This document shows, piece by piece, positions 45,501 through 53,263 of a DNA stretch of 64,000 bases. A program made the translations under genes and the position numbers. Below the pieces are notes generated by a model that saw only the letters and a list, made by a program, of their open reading frames with translations, ran no database searches and was not told where the DNA came from. The stretch spans positions 2,294,001 to 2,358,000 of the forward strand of contig NZ_CP070353.1 in the NCBI RefSeq assembly GCF_016919405.1. Direction: 5' to 3'. Positions within the stretch are counted from its first letter, which is position 1, and the number at the start of each line of letters is the position of its first letter. Source of the stretch: Ensifer sp. PDNC004 (GTDB lineage Bacteria > Pseudomonadota > Alphaproteobacteria > Rhizobiales > Rhizobiaceae).

Positions 45501-46081
45501 CCCGCACGGCCTCCGGCCTTGGGCTCGGCCTTTCGATCGTCGACCGCATCTCGCGCGTGCTCAACCATCCGGTCAGCCTGCAATCGACGCCCGGCAAGGG
45601 CACCGGCTTCAAGGTGACCCTGCCGCTTGATGCCAGCGCCGGCGAACGGGTCGCTGTCCGTCCGCTGCCGCCGAGCAAGGCAAGCGAGGCGCTGAACGGC
45701 CTGCGGGTGCTCTGCATCGACAACGAGCCGCGGATCCTCGAGGGCATGCGGGTGCTGCTTTCCGGCTGGGGTTGCATCGTCAGCACGGCGGAATCGCTGG
45801 CTGCCTGTTCCGAATTCAGTGCCCAGCCCGGCGAGAAGCCGCATGCAGTCATCGCCGACTACCATCTCGACGACGGGACCGGCATCGAGGCGGTCGCGCG
45901 CATCCGGGCATCGACAGGCGAAGCGACGCCGGCGCTGCTGGTGACGGCCGACCGTTCGCCGGAGGTGCGCGCCGCGGCCGAACGCGACGGCATCGCGATC
46001 CAGAACAAGCCGGTGCGCCCGGCGGCGATGCGCGCCTGGCTGACGCAGCTTTCGACGGCGGCACGAACCGCTGCGGAATGA
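42578..46081 (+). CDS. Hybrid histidine kinase with N-terminal Na+/solute symporter (SSF) domain
   Basis: A 1167-residue sensor. Residues 1 to about 510 form a 12-13 helix SLC5/SSF transporter-like domain (SWTYFGGIGLAAERG, LISLVGAIPYIALQLKAIS). A PAS domain follows at about 640-760 (MDQGIAVFDNANNLIIWNRRF), then a coiled coil, HisKA (His810 in AAGHDILQPLNAARLY), HATPase (NLVSNAIKYT, DSGIGIP, GLGLGLSIV) and a receiver with Asp1094 in VIADYHLDDGTG. CbrA-like and NahK-like kinases share this plan, where the transporter part may sense or import a ligand while signalling. A NarL-type regulator gene converges 63 bases downstream and is the likely partner. Confidence 0.93.
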   Translation: MLSGSVIFASAFAYLLLLFAVASYGDRRARRNSAALKGRPLVYALSLAIYCTSWTYFGGIGLAAERGLEFTGIYIGPILMFTLGMPLIRKIIRLAKTEKLTSVADFIAARYGKNPAVAAIVALISLVGAIPYIALQLKAISSSVAAMINTSDYGIGAGQSFIDLPLLVTLFLACFAIVFGTRHTDATEHQDGLILAIAMESLVKLVALVTAGFYIVFVIFNGPAHLWSLAAQSPAVQSALSYETPIARWVLLIVTSAFAIIMLPRQFHVTVVENRTEGELRTAGILFPLYLIGINLFVLPIAIAGILTFSGSGDADLYLLTLPLANGLPVLTLITFIGGFSAATAMVIVASVALSIMISNDIVMPVFLRRNLSQRGGLQENLAGTLLNIRRSAIFAVLLLGYAYYRSADISAGLASLGLLSFVAISQMAPALLGGLVWRQANARGAITGMVSGFLVWAYLLFLPSLGGPDNSHVATTVLSFLLPFTELFSGPDADPLVNATTLSLLVNCATYVLGSLTRTPKPIERFQAGVFITRRSRTEGAFRGRKTKVTVRDLKATIARYMGAERMQRSFHTYERQTGRWLDDNAPADMAVVHFSEQLLGSAIGSSSARLVLSLALQRGDDTSSETAWLLDQASEALQYNQDMLQTALSQMDQGIAVFDNANNLIIWNRRFRQLLDLPEAAGQVGFPLADIVSILTKRGDIRKDQEKGLIANFLTLDKPFLLELGNGERIIEVRTNAMPDKGIVTTYTDITQRVAADMALKQANETLELRVAERTGELTRVNRELAEARAAADEANIGKTRFFAAAGHDILQPLNAARLYSSSLVERLGESDNSTLVENIDSSLESVEAILGAVLDISRLDTGAMKARIQSVPLNELLRRIETDFAPMARAKDLELIIMPTSLVVRSDPNLLRRVVQNLVSNAIKYTLTGKVLVGVRRHGAMATIEVLDSGIGIPQSKFRTVFKEFARLDEGARTASGLGLGLSIVDRISRVLNHPVSLQSTPGKGTGFKVTLPLDASAGERVAVRPLPPSKASEALNGLRVLCIDNEPRILEGMRVLLSGWGCIVSTAESLAACSEFSAQPGEKPHAVIADYHLDDGTGIEAVARIRASTGEATPALLVTADRSPEVRAAAERDGIAIQNKPVRPAAMRAWLTQLSTAARTAAE

Positions 46082-46083
46082 AC

Positions 46084-46103
46084 GGCTCCCGCATTTCGGA
46101 GCC
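46084..46103. terminator. Hairpin between convergent kinase and regulator genes
   Basis: GGCTCC-N8-GGAGCC lies directly after the kinase stop in the 63-base convergent gap and could end transcripts from either side. There is no T tract. Confidence 0.4.
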
Positions 46104-46144
46104 ACCTGAAACAAGGGGATATCACAAAGTCAAAGCGGGCCGTA

Positions 46145-46795
46145 TCAGGCGGCGGCGACGGTGCCGATCTTCGAAAGCTGAATGACCGCCTGGGTGCGGC
46201 TGTCGACATTGAGCTTTAAGAGGATCGCCGAGACATGCGCCTTGATCGTCGCCTCGGAGACGCCGAGTTCGTAAGCGATCTGCTTGTTGAGCAGGCCCTC
46301 GCCGAGCATGCTGAGGACGCGGGATTGCTGCGGCGTCAAGGTCTGCAGGCGCTGGAGCAGATCGGCAACTTCAGGCTCGTATTCCTGCGCCTGGTCGTAA
46401 CCCGCGGGAACGAAGACCTCGCCGGCCATCACCTTCTCGATCCCCTCGCGGATTTCCTCGATGCCAGCCGATTTCGAAAGAAAGCCGGACGCGCCGAGAT
46501 CGAGCGCGCGATGGATCGTCGCCGGGTCGTCATGGGCCGACACCACCATGACCGGCAGGCTCGGAAATTCGGCGCGAAGAGCGATCAGACCAGAGAGCCC
46601 GCTGACGCCGGGCATGGTCAGGTCCAGCAGCATGAGGTCGGCGTCAGGGTTGTCCGCCGCGGCCTTGCGCGCGGCTGCGAAATCGCCAGCTTCGACGATG
46701 GCAGGCGCGCCGTCCACGCCGCTCAGCGCCTGGCGCATCGCGCCGCGAAACAGCGGATGGTCGTCCGCGATGATGATGGTCATGTGCGGTGTCAT
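46145..46795 (-). CDS. NarL/LuxR-type two-component response regulator
   Basis: A 216-residue regulator. The receiver begins MTPHMTIIIADDHPLFRGAM and has the phospho-acceptor Asp in LMLLDLTMPGVSG, with Lys in GFLSKSAGIEE. The LuxR helix-turn-helix is LTPQQSRVLSMLGEGLLNKQIAYELGVSEATIKAHVSAIL. I use the ATG at 46795 because GGGAGG lies just upstream; longer frames lack a site. Its pairing with the SSF-kinase is inferred from adjacency. Downstream of its promoter-proximal neighbour, the small periplasmic protein gene, it may be in a two-gene operon. Confidence 0.92.
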   Translation of the reverse strand: MTPHMTIIIADDHPLFRGAMRQALSGVDGAPAIVEAGDFAAARKAAADNPDADLMLLDLTMPGVSGLSGLIALRAEFPSLPVMVVSAHDDPATIHRALDLGASGFLSKSAGIEEIREGIEKVMAGEVFVPAGYDQAQEYEPEVADLLQRLQTLTPQQSRVLSMLGEGLLNKQIAYELGVSEATIKAHVSAILLKLNVDSRTQAVIQLSKIGTVAAA

Positions 46796-46876
46796 GCTGC
46801 TCCCTCCCAAGAGCCCGGGCTGAAATCTGCGCGCCCCCATGCGCCGATCCGCATCCCGCATGGCCGATCCGGCCAC

Positions 46877-47296
46877 TCAGGTCTTCTGCGGCTCCTGAGT
46901 GGAGTCGCTGCCTTCGAGATCCTTCACGATATCCATGAACCTACGCATCATTCTTTCCATGATGCCCATTGCGCGGTCAATCTCTTCCTCAGCCGGAAGG
47001 TCCTGTTTTGCGACACTTTCACCGGCCTTGGCCGTCTTTTCCAAGGCCTCGACCCGCTTCGTCAGGAGGTCCAATTCCTGTTCGAAGGCGGCCCGCTCGT
47101 CGGCGGCCATGCGGCAGACCAACTGGCCGTCCTTCTCCTGGCACAGCGACACCTCGCCGGTCTGGGTATCGAGCCGGGCGATGCCGGTCTCGGACTTCTG
47201 CATGCTGTAGCGCCCGGGGGCCGGATCCTGTGCGCTGGCGCCGCCGGCCAGAGCCAATCCGGTGCCGAACATAAGTATGGCAACAGCGTTTTTCAT
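46877..47296 (-). CDS. Hypothetical periplasmic protein with coiled coil
   Basis: A 139-residue protein with a clear signal peptide (MKNAVAILMFGTGLALAGGASAQD). A small domain follows with a Cys pair (VSLCQEKDGQLVCRMAADE), likely a disulfide. Then a heptad-rich helix (FEQELDLLTKRVEALEKTAK) and a Met-rich amphipathic helix (AMGIMERMMRRFMDIV) lead to a polar tail. I do not recognise a named family. It precedes the response regulator gene by 81 bases on the same strand and may be a periplasmic accessory to that two-component system. Confidence 0.75.
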   Translation of the reverse strand: MKNAVAILMFGTGLALAGGASAQDPAPGRYSMQKSETGIARLDTQTGEVSLCQEKDGQLVCRMAADERAAFEQELDLLTKRVEALEKTAKAGESVAKQDLPAEEEIDRAMGIMERMMRRFMDIVKDLEGSDSTQEPQKT

Positions 47297-47465
47297 GACA
47301 TCTTCTCCGTTACGATCCTTGCCGGGACGTGATCTGTGCGCGAACGAGAAGAGCGAAATCGGTCTTCACCGCGGATTATGCGCGAATCGTCGTCCTTCTG
47401 CGATGGACAATCGCCGATATTTACGGCAAGGCCACGACAGAAAATTACGGGGACAGACGGGCACC

Positions 47466-47813
47466 ATGGGTTCCATCATCTACAAAATCGTTCCGGCATC
47501 GCTGTGGCAGGAAGCCAAGCGCAGCGGACGCTTCGACGGCGCGCCCGTCGATCTCGCCGACGGTTACGTCCATTTTTCGACCGGCGAACAGGTGGTCGAG
47601 ACGGCGGCGCGCTATTTCGAGGGACAGGTAGACCTGCTGCTGGTCGCCGTCGACGGCGATGCGCTCGGCGAAGAACTGGTCTATGAACCCTCACGCGGCG
47701 GCGCCCTCTTCCCGCATCTCTATGCCCCCCTCTTCCTGTCGGCCGTCGTCTGGGAAAAACCACTGCCGCTCGGCGCCGATGGCGCGCATATCTTCCCGGA
47801 ACTTGATGCATGA
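47466..47813 (+). CDS. DUF952 family protein
   Basis: A 115-residue soluble protein. The pattern IYKIVPASLWQEAKRSGRFDGAPVDLADGYVHFS and the block LLLVAVDGDALGEELVYEPSRGG...FPHLYAPL define DUF952, whose fold has an ADP-ribosyltransferase/glutathione-transferase-like resemblance but no proven activity. It overlaps pyrD by four bases (ATGA) and is therefore co-translated with it. The same pairing occurs in other rhizobia as far as I recall. A role linked to pyrimidine synthesis is possible but unproven. Confidence 0.88.
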   Translation: MGSIIYKIVPASLWQEAKRSGRFDGAPVDLADGYVHFSTGEQVVETAARYFEGQVDLLLVAVDGDALGEELVYEPSRGGALFPHLYAPLFLSAVVWEKPLPLGADGAHIFPELDA

Positions 47814-48895
47814 ACCCGCTGACCAGCCTTGCCCGCCGCGGCCTTTTCCTCTTCGACCCGGAAGCTGCGCACGGCCTTTCGATCAAGGCATTGAAGACCG
47901 GGCTCGTACCGAACTGTCCTGCCAAGGCAGACAAGCGGCTCTCTCAGACGGTCGCCGGCATCGTTTTTCCAAACCCGATCGGCATGGCGGCCGGCTACGA
48001 CAAGAATGCCGAGGTACCGGAAGCGCTTCTGAAGATCGGCTTCGGCTTCACCGAGATCGGCACCGTCACGCCGAAGCCGCAGGCCGGCAACGACAAGCCG
48101 CGCATCTTCCGGCTCGTCGAGGATGAGGCCGTTATCAACCGCCTCGGCTTCAACAATGAAGGTCATGGCGCAGCGCTGGCGCGACTGAAGGCCTGTTCGC
48201 GCGATGCGCTGATCGGCGTCAACATCGGCGCCAACAAGGACAGCGCCGACCGTATCGCCGACTATGTGGGCGGCATCCATACCTTCTACTCGGTCGCCCG
48301 CTATTTCACTGCCAACATCTCCTCGCCGAATACGCCGGGCCTGCGCGACCTGCAGGCGCGCGAAAGCCTCGCCGCCCTGCTGTCAGCCGTGCTGTCGGCG
48401 CGCGACGAAGAGGCACTCAGGAGCAATCGCCGCGTGCCGGTCTTCCTGAAGATCGCGCCCGATCTCACCGAAGAAGGAATGGACGACATCGCCGCCGAAG
48501 TGCTGGCGCACGATCTCGACGGCCTGATCGTCTCCAACACGACGCTTTCGCGCGACGGCCTCAAGGACCAGGCCCAGGCGAAGGAGTCCGGCGGCCTCTC
48601 GGGCAAGCCACTCTTTGACAAGTCGACGGCCGTGCTTGCCCGCATGCGCAAGCGCGTCGGCCCGAAGCTGCCTATCATCGGCGTCGGCGGCGTCAGCTCG
48701 GCCGAATCCGCGGCAGAGAAGATCCGCGCCGGTGCCGACTTGGTGCAGCTCTATTCCTGCATGGTCTATGAAGGCCCGGCCCTGCCCGGCCGCATCGTAC
48801 GTGGCCTCTCGGATCTCTGCGATCGCGAGCGGCTCACCTCGATCCGCGATATCCGCGACAGCCGTCTCGACTACTGGGCCGGCAAGAACGTCTGA
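47810..48895 (+). CDS. pyrD: Dihydroorotate dehydrogenase (quinone), class 2
   Basis: A 361-residue FMN enzyme that oxidises dihydroorotate to orotate at the inner membrane, passing electrons to ubiquinone. The N-terminal helix pair (FDPEAAHGLSIKALKTGLVP) is the class 2 membrane and quinone tunnel. FPNPIGMAAGYDKNAEVP and FTEIGTVTPKPQAGN follow, then the catalytic Ser region in TANISSPNTPGLRDLQ, and FMN phosphate binding by IGVGGVSSAE and LVQLYSCMVYEGP. It is coupled to the DUF952 gene. Its last 25 bases overlap the end of the opposing MATE gene. Confidence 0.96.
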   Translation: MNPLTSLARRGLFLFDPEAAHGLSIKALKTGLVPNCPAKADKRLSQTVAGIVFPNPIGMAAGYDKNAEVPEALLKIGFGFTEIGTVTPKPQAGNDKPRIFRLVEDEAVINRLGFNNEGHGAALARLKACSRDALIGVNIGANKDSADRIADYVGGIHTFYSVARYFTANISSPNTPGLRDLQARESLAALLSAVLSARDEEALRSNRRVPVFLKIAPDLTEEGMDDIAAEVLAHDLDGLIVSNTTLSRDGLKDQAQAKESGGLSGKPLFDKSTAVLARMRKRVGPKLPIIGVGGVSSAESAAEKIRAGADLVQLYSCMVYEGPALPGRIVRGLSDLCDRERLTSIRDIRDSRLDYWAGKNV

Positions 48896-50226
48896 CGCGC
48901 CTTCATCGGGATCCGCGACAACAGCAACAGCCCCCGCATCAGCAGGAACAGGTTGAGCCCCGCCCACAGGCCGTGATTGCCGAAGGTGGGGACCAGCACG
49001 GCGAGTGCTGCGGCATAGCCGACAAAGGCCGCCAGCATCATGTTGCGCATCTCGCGCGACCAGGTGGCGCCGATGAAGACGCCATCCATCAGGAAGGCAA
49101 GCGCGCCGGTCATCGCCGTCACCGCCGCCCAGGGCAGATATTCGTAAGCCGCCGCGCGCACATTCGGCGCCGTGGTCAGGAGATCGATGAGCCCGTCACC
49201 GAACAGCAGGAAGGCGACGGTCGTCATCAGCGCGAGCCCCAGTGACCAGGCGGCCGTCAGCCGGAGTGCGCGATCGAAGGCCGGGCGGTAACCGGCGCCG
49301 ATCGAGCGTCCGATGAGCTGTTCCGCCGCATTGGCGAGGCCGTCGAGATAGTAGCCGGCAACGAGGAAAATCGTCATCAGCACCGCATTGGCCGCAAGCG
49401 TCACCGGCCCGAAGGCAGTGCCGATGCGGGTCATCAGCGTGAAGGCTGCCAGAAGCAGGAACGAGCGGATCATGATGTCGCGGTTGAGGCCGAAGAGCGG
49501 CTTCAGCCGTTCGCGGTCGAAGATCTCGGCCCAGCTTGGCGCATCCCTGCTGTCGAAGCGGCCATAGACGATGGCGAAGCCGACGAGGGCGCCGATCACT
49601 TCGCCGGTAACGGTCGCCAACGCCACCCCCATCACGCCCCAGCCGAACACCAGGCCGAGCAGGATCGAAAGCACGATGTTGATGCCGTTGATCAGCGTCT
49701 GCAGCATCAGGCCGGTGGTGCCCTCGCCGCGGCCGAGCACGAAGCCGAGGATGGCGTAGTTGGCAAGCGCCGCCGGTGCAGAAAGGATGCGACAGAGAAA
49801 ATAGGTGCTGGTGACGCCGGCCACTTCAGGCTCCGGCCCCATCAGCCAGAGGCCGCCCGACAGAAGCAGCGGCGAAAGGAAAAGGCTGACCGTGCCGCAA
49901 ACGAGCGCGATGATCAGCGATCGCCAAAACACCGCCTGCTGCTCGCGCCGATCGCCGCGGCCATAGGCCTGTGCAACCAAGCCCGTGGTCGCTGCCCGCA
50001 GGAAGTTGAAGGTGGTGAAGATCAGGTCAAACAGGATGGCCCCGACCGCAAGGCCCGCCAGCAAGGTCGCCTGCCCCATGCGGCCGACAACGGCGGTATC
50101 GACGAGACCAAGCAGAGGCGTCGTCAGAAAGCCGAGCGTCATCGGCAATGCGATCGCCAGGATCAGCCGATGGGTGACGTGAAAGGGGCCGGCAGCGTCG
50201 CTCGGCGAGGCGGAAGAGGCGGTCAT
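48871..50226 (-). CDS. MATE family multidrug/cation antiporter (DinF-like)
   Basis: A 451-residue inner-membrane exporter with twelve helices in two halves. The first contains ILAIALPMTLGFLTTPLLGLVDTAVVGRMG, the defining MATE/DinF start, and the second begins with DIMIRSFLLLAAFTLMTRIGT. Members expel drugs or metabolites using Na+ or H+. The start at 50226 is chosen because upstream codons look non-coding and the preceding bases include the repeat-bearing spacer. Its 3' end converges with and overlaps pyrD by 25 bases, leaving no room for separate terminators. Confidence 0.92.
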   Translation of the reverse strand: MTASSASPSDAAGPFHVTHRLILAIALPMTLGFLTTPLLGLVDTAVVGRMGQATLLAGLAVGAILFDLIFTTFNFLRAATTGLVAQAYGRGDRREQQAVFWRSLIIALVCGTVSLFLSPLLLSGGLWLMGPEPEVAGVTSTYFLCRILSAPAALANYAILGFVLGRGEGTTGLMLQTLINGINIVLSILLGLVFGWGVMGVALATVTGEVIGALVGFAIVYGRFDSRDAPSWAEIFDRERLKPLFGLNRDIMIRSFLLLAAFTLMTRIGTAFGPVTLAANAVLMTIFLVAGYYLDGLANAAEQLIGRSIGAGYRPAFDRALRLTAAWSLGLALMTTVAFLLFGDGLIDLLTTAPNVRAAAYEYLPWAAVTAMTGALAFLMDGVFIGATWSREMRNMMLAAFVGYAAALAVLVPTFGNHGLWAGLNLFLLMRGLLLLSRIPMKARQTFLPAQ

Positions 50227-50547
50227 CGAACGGTCCGGGCGTGGTCGGTGAGAGATGACCGTTTTAGGGAATGAGCATGGGGGGATGCAAGGTGGCATTT
50301 GCCGCTGCCGACCGGGAAACCTTGCGTGTGTTAGCGCATGCGATGGCCCGCCCTCTTTCCGCCTGCGGGGAGAGGGGACGTGCCAATAGAGCAGCGCCGC
50401 ATCCCCGAGAAAGCGAGAAGCGGTTCGATCGAGTGGTTGATGTAGAGGGTGCCGCGCGCCCCTTCTCCCGTCATAACGGGAAGAAGGTCCCGGCAGAGGG
50501 ATCAGCGGCAAATCTTACAGGAGCGGCTGCGAACTGCTGGAAGCCTG
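50227..50547. repeat. Gene-free spacer with two degenerate intergenic palindromes
   Basis: This 321-base stretch holds no gene. Two imperfect palindromes of the common rhizobial type are visible: CCCTCTTTCC...GGGGAGAGGG (50351-50376) and CCTTCTCCCG...CGGGAAGAAGG (50461-50487). They look like decayed outer arms of one longer mosaic element separated by about 85 bases. Confidence 0.6.
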
Positions 50548-51051
50548 TCAGCCCGAAAGCACCATGGCCCAGAAGGGACGGTTTCCGGAGGCGTCGTTCT
50601 GGGCGACGGCGACGCCGAGGCCGCGATATTTGCCGAGCATGTTTTCGAGATGCTTGGGCGACCTGTACCAGGCGTCATAGGCGCGCTCGGCGTCGTCCTG
50701 GCCCACGGCGATGTTTTCAGCGGCCGGAAGCGTCACGCCCTGACCCTTCATGCGGTCGTAGAAACTGTCGTTCCAGCCGATCAGGTGCTGCATCTTGCCG
50801 GCCTTGGCCATGCGTGCCGCCTGGTGCATCGCCGCGACGGACGCCGCATGGTCGGCGACGAGTTCGGTCAGGCCCTTGCCCTTGCGCAGCTTGTTGACAT
50901 AGCCGAGGCTCGCTGCGGTCTGGTCGCTGCCGGTGCCGCTTTCGGGCATCAGCACCTTGGAGGTGTTGCAGCCGGCGAGCGCGCCGAGCGACAGGATGGC
51001 GGTCGCGCGGAGCAGGCCGCGGCGTTCGATCAGAAGAAAACGGTCCTGCAT
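50548..51051 (-). CDS. CAP/SCP-domain lipoprotein
   Basis: A 167-residue secreted protein. A Tat-like Arg pair (ERRGLLRATAILSLGALAGC) precedes a lipobox Cys at about position 28. The CAP (cysteine-rich secretory/PR-1) domain follows with YVNKLRKGKGL, AAMHQAARMAKAGKMQH, AAENIAVGQDDAERAYDAWYRSP and the terminal YRGLGVAVAQND...FWAMVLSG. Bacterial CAP proteins are of mostly unknown function, some linked to envelope integrity. It lies two bases after a small membrane protein gene on the same strand, so they form an operon. Confidence 0.87.
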   Translation of the reverse strand: MQDRFLLIERRGLLRATAILSLGALAGCNTSKVLMPESGTGSDQTAASLGYVNKLRKGKGLTELVADHAASVAAMHQAARMAKAGKMQHLIGWNDSFYDRMKGQGVTLPAAENIAVGQDDAERAYDAWYRSPKHLENMLGKYRGLGVAVAQNDASGNRPFWAMVLSG

Positions 51052-51053
51052 CG

Positions 51054-51320
51054 TCAGCGCCGAAAGTTCAGGACGCGCAGGATGACGAAGGCCGGCACGA
51101 CGATTACGGCGCCGAGCAACAGGTACTCGCCCACCCGGCCAAGTGCTGCAAAGCCCGTGTACCAGAGGTCGAGCAGGAAGTTGCGGACGGCGAAGTAGAT
51201 ATCGGTCGGATACCAGCCGAACATCCTCATCACGAAGCCGACGAGGATCGACACCACGATGAGCTTGACCAGCACGCGCAGCGGCGAGTCACCCAAGAAT
51301 CTGTTCATTCCGTCCGACAT
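51054..51320 (-). CDS. Small two-helix integral membrane protein
   Basis: An 88-residue protein starting MSDGMNRFLGDSPLRVLVKLIVVSILVGFVMRMFGW, followed by YPTDIYFAVRNFLLDLW and a second hydrophobic stretch (EYLLLGAVIVVPAFVILRVL) ending NFRR. It fits a small integral membrane family common in rhizobia (DUF6460-like; name from memory). AGGAG lies ten bases before the ATG. A much longer frame is open upstream but runs antisense to the methyltransferase gene, so this short start is right. It is the first gene of the operon with the CAP lipoprotein. Confidence 0.78.
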   Translation of the reverse strand: MSDGMNRFLGDSPLRVLVKLIVVSILVGFVMRMFGWYPTDIYFAVRNFLLDLWYTGFAALGRVGEYLLLGAVIVVPAFVILRVLNFRR

Positions 51321-51482
51321 CAGCGAACTTCTCCTGTTTGTCTTCACATAAGCCGCGATCGGCAGCGTCGCAAGTCGCTGGCCCCGGCGGGCACGGCTCG
51401 GGCTGCCGATCGCGCCAGATTCCGCTTGTATTTTGCGGCATCCGGCGTCAGAAGCGCTGATCGCAACCAACATCTCACATTG

Positions 51483-52421
51483 ATGACGCTCAACCAGCTC
51501 TCCTCCGGCGACCTGATCGCCGACCGCCGTGCCGACTACGCAAAAATGCTTGCCGAGGGCGGCGAGCCCGCAAGTGCGGCCGAACTCATGGCGCAAGCGC
51601 TGGAGCAGGCGCCCAACTGGGCAGCCGGCTGGTTTCGGCTCGCGGACTATGAGGAAAAATCTGGCCGGAAAGAGGCGGCGATCGACGCGCTGAGGAAAAC
51701 GCTGGCGCTCAGCCCCCAGGATATCTTCGGCGCCGGCCTGAAACTGGCGCTGCTCGGCGCTGCCGCCATGCCCGAACAGCCGCCGAGCCTCTATGTCGAG
51801 CGCCTCTTCGACGACTATGCCGACCGCTTCGACAAGGCCCTGGTGGAGAAGCTCGGTTACACAGTGCCGCAGAAGCTCGCGGCGCTGATCCAAAGCCACA
51901 CCGGGGGCCTCATCTTCGAGCATGTGACGGATCTCGGCTGCGGCACCGGCCTTTTTGGCGAGCGCATCCGGGATCAGGCACAGTTCCTCGAAGGTTTCGA
52001 CATCTCCATCAACATGCTCGCCAAGGCCGAGGCGAAATCCACCTACGATCGGCTGGCCCGCGCCGACCTTTCTCTTTCTCCTGATGCCTCCGGCATCTTC
52101 GGCAACTTCGCGCCCGCCCGGGCCGACCTGGTCAGCGCCGCCGACGTGCTGATGTATCTCGGCAATCTCGACAGTGTTTTCGACATCACCACCCGGCTGC
52201 TCGCACCAGATGGCTACTTCGCCTTCTCGGTGGAAGACGCCGGCGATGCCGAGGAGTTCCTGCTGCGGCCGTCGCTGCGCTACGCCCATGGCGAAGCCTA
52301 TGTCCGCGGCCTCTGTAAGGCGCATGGCCTCACTCTGCTGGCAGTCGAGCGCACCGCCATCCGCATGGATGCCGGCGCGCCGGTGTTCGGCATCCTGTTC
52401 CTGGCGCGCAAGCCTGCATAA
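51483..52421 (+). CDS. TPR-containing SAM-dependent methyltransferase
   Basis: A 312-residue protein. Residues about 10-85 form TPR-like helical pairs (AAELMAQALEQAPNWAAGWF, AAIDALRKTLALSPQD). The class I methyltransferase core then starts with SAM motif I VTDLGCGTGLFGERI, then LEGFDISINMLAKAE, and ADVLMYLGNLDSVF. The linker LYVERLFDDYADRFDKALVEKLGY is typical of this predicted TPR-methyltransferase family (COG4976-like). The substrate is unknown. I use ATG 51483; an upstream TTG at 51426 has no support. Confidence 0.87.
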   Translation: MTLNQLSSGDLIADRRADYAKMLAEGGEPASAAELMAQALEQAPNWAAGWFRLADYEEKSGRKEAAIDALRKTLALSPQDIFGAGLKLALLGAAAMPEQPPSLYVERLFDDYADRFDKALVEKLGYTVPQKLAALIQSHTGGLIFEHVTDLGCGTGLFGERIRDQAQFLEGFDISINMLAKAEAKSTYDRLARADLSLSPDASGIFGNFAPARADLVSAADVLMYLGNLDSVFDITTRLLAPDGYFAFSVEDAGDAEEFLLRPSLRYAHGEAYVRGLCKAHGLTLLAVERTAIRMDAGAPVFGILFLARKPA

Positions 52422-52527
52422 AACGCAAGGCAGAGTCGCAAAAATAGGTCAGCATAACTGACATATTTTTCTTGATTGTTGTTGTGCGTTGCAGCATTGC
52501 TCAAGCCATCGCAATCGAGGATTTGCC

Positions 52528-53163
52528 ATGGCCCAGATCAGCAGCGTTTTCGGTCTCTGGAACACCAGCCCGACCCGGCATTCCGCCGTCGAGGATCTGC
52601 AGGGCATCTTTACCGGCAGCCTGATCGCAGCGCTCGGCCTCTATTTCCTCGCAAGCGCCGGCCTGCTGACCGGCAGCACGGCCGGCGTCGCCTTCCTCCT
52701 GCATTACGCTTTCGGCATCAACTTTGGCCTCGCCTTCTTCCTGCTGAACCTGCCCTTCTTCTATCTTTCGCTGAAACGGCTCGGCCCGGCCTTCACGGTC
52801 AAGACCTTCATCGCCATCGGCGTGACCTCGTTCCTGACGGACATCCAGTCGCGCCTCTTCCAGATCGGCACGATCCAGCCGGCCTGGGCGGCGCTACTCG
52901 GCGGCCTGCTGCTTGGCTACGGCCTCCTGGCGCTCTATCGCCACCGCGCCAGCCTCGGCGGCGTCGGCATTCTCGGCATCTACCTGCAGGAGCGTTTCGG
53001 CATTCGCGCCGGCCTCGTGCAGCTTGCGATCGACATGGTCGTGCTCGTCTTCGCCTTCGGCGTGACATCGCCCACGGTCGTCGCCTGGTCGGTGCTCGGC
53101 GCAGTCGTCTTGAACCTGTTCGTGGCCATCAACCACCGCGCTGATCGTTACATCGCGCTCTAG
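52528..53163 (+). CDS. YitT family membrane protein
   Basis: A 211-residue protein with about five or six hydrophobic helices. The segment GIFTGSLIAALGLYFLASAGLLTGSTAGVAFLLHYAFGINFG and LNLPFFYLSLKRLG match the YitT/YczE-type membrane proteins of unknown transport function. There is no C-terminal DUF2179 domain, which many YitT proteins have. The ATG at 52528 is used. A palindromic repeat begins at its stop codon and a second hairpin follows, so the transcript ends here. Confidence 0.82.
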   Translation: MAQISSVFGLWNTSPTRHSAVEDLQGIFTGSLIAALGLYFLASAGLLTGSTAGVAFLLHYAFGINFGLAFFLLNLPFFYLSLKRLGPAFTVKTFIAIGVTSFLTDIQSRLFQIGTIQPAWAALLGGLLLGYGLLALYRHRASLGGVGILGIYLQERFGIRAGLVQLAIDMVVLVFAFGVTSPTVVAWSVLGAVVLNLFVAINHRADRYIAL

Positions 53164-53201
53164 AGCGCCGTGCGTTCACCGGAACGCGCAAGGACGCTCT
53201 A
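53160..53201. repeat. Intergenic palindromic repeat overlapping the yitT-like stop codon
   Basis: A 42-base imperfect palindrome with arms CTAGAGCG / CGCTCTAG and an inner GTGCGTT / AACGCGC pair. It is of the small rhizobial intergenic type and begins inside the stop codon of the gene upstream. Confidence 0.6.
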
Positions 53202-53212
53202 GGATGCAGAGC

Positions 53213-53244
53213 AGCTAGCCCCGAAGCGGACCTCGGGGCTAGCT
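53213..53244. terminator. Bidirectional hairpin between convergent genes
   Basis: The perfect 12-bp stem AGCTAGCCCCGA/TCGGGGCTAGCT with an 8-base loop sits in the 100-base gap between the convergent YitT and AhpD-like genes. It probably ends both transcripts, although no T tract is present. Confidence 0.6.
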
Positions 53245-53263
53245 GGAGCTTCCTCACTGGATA

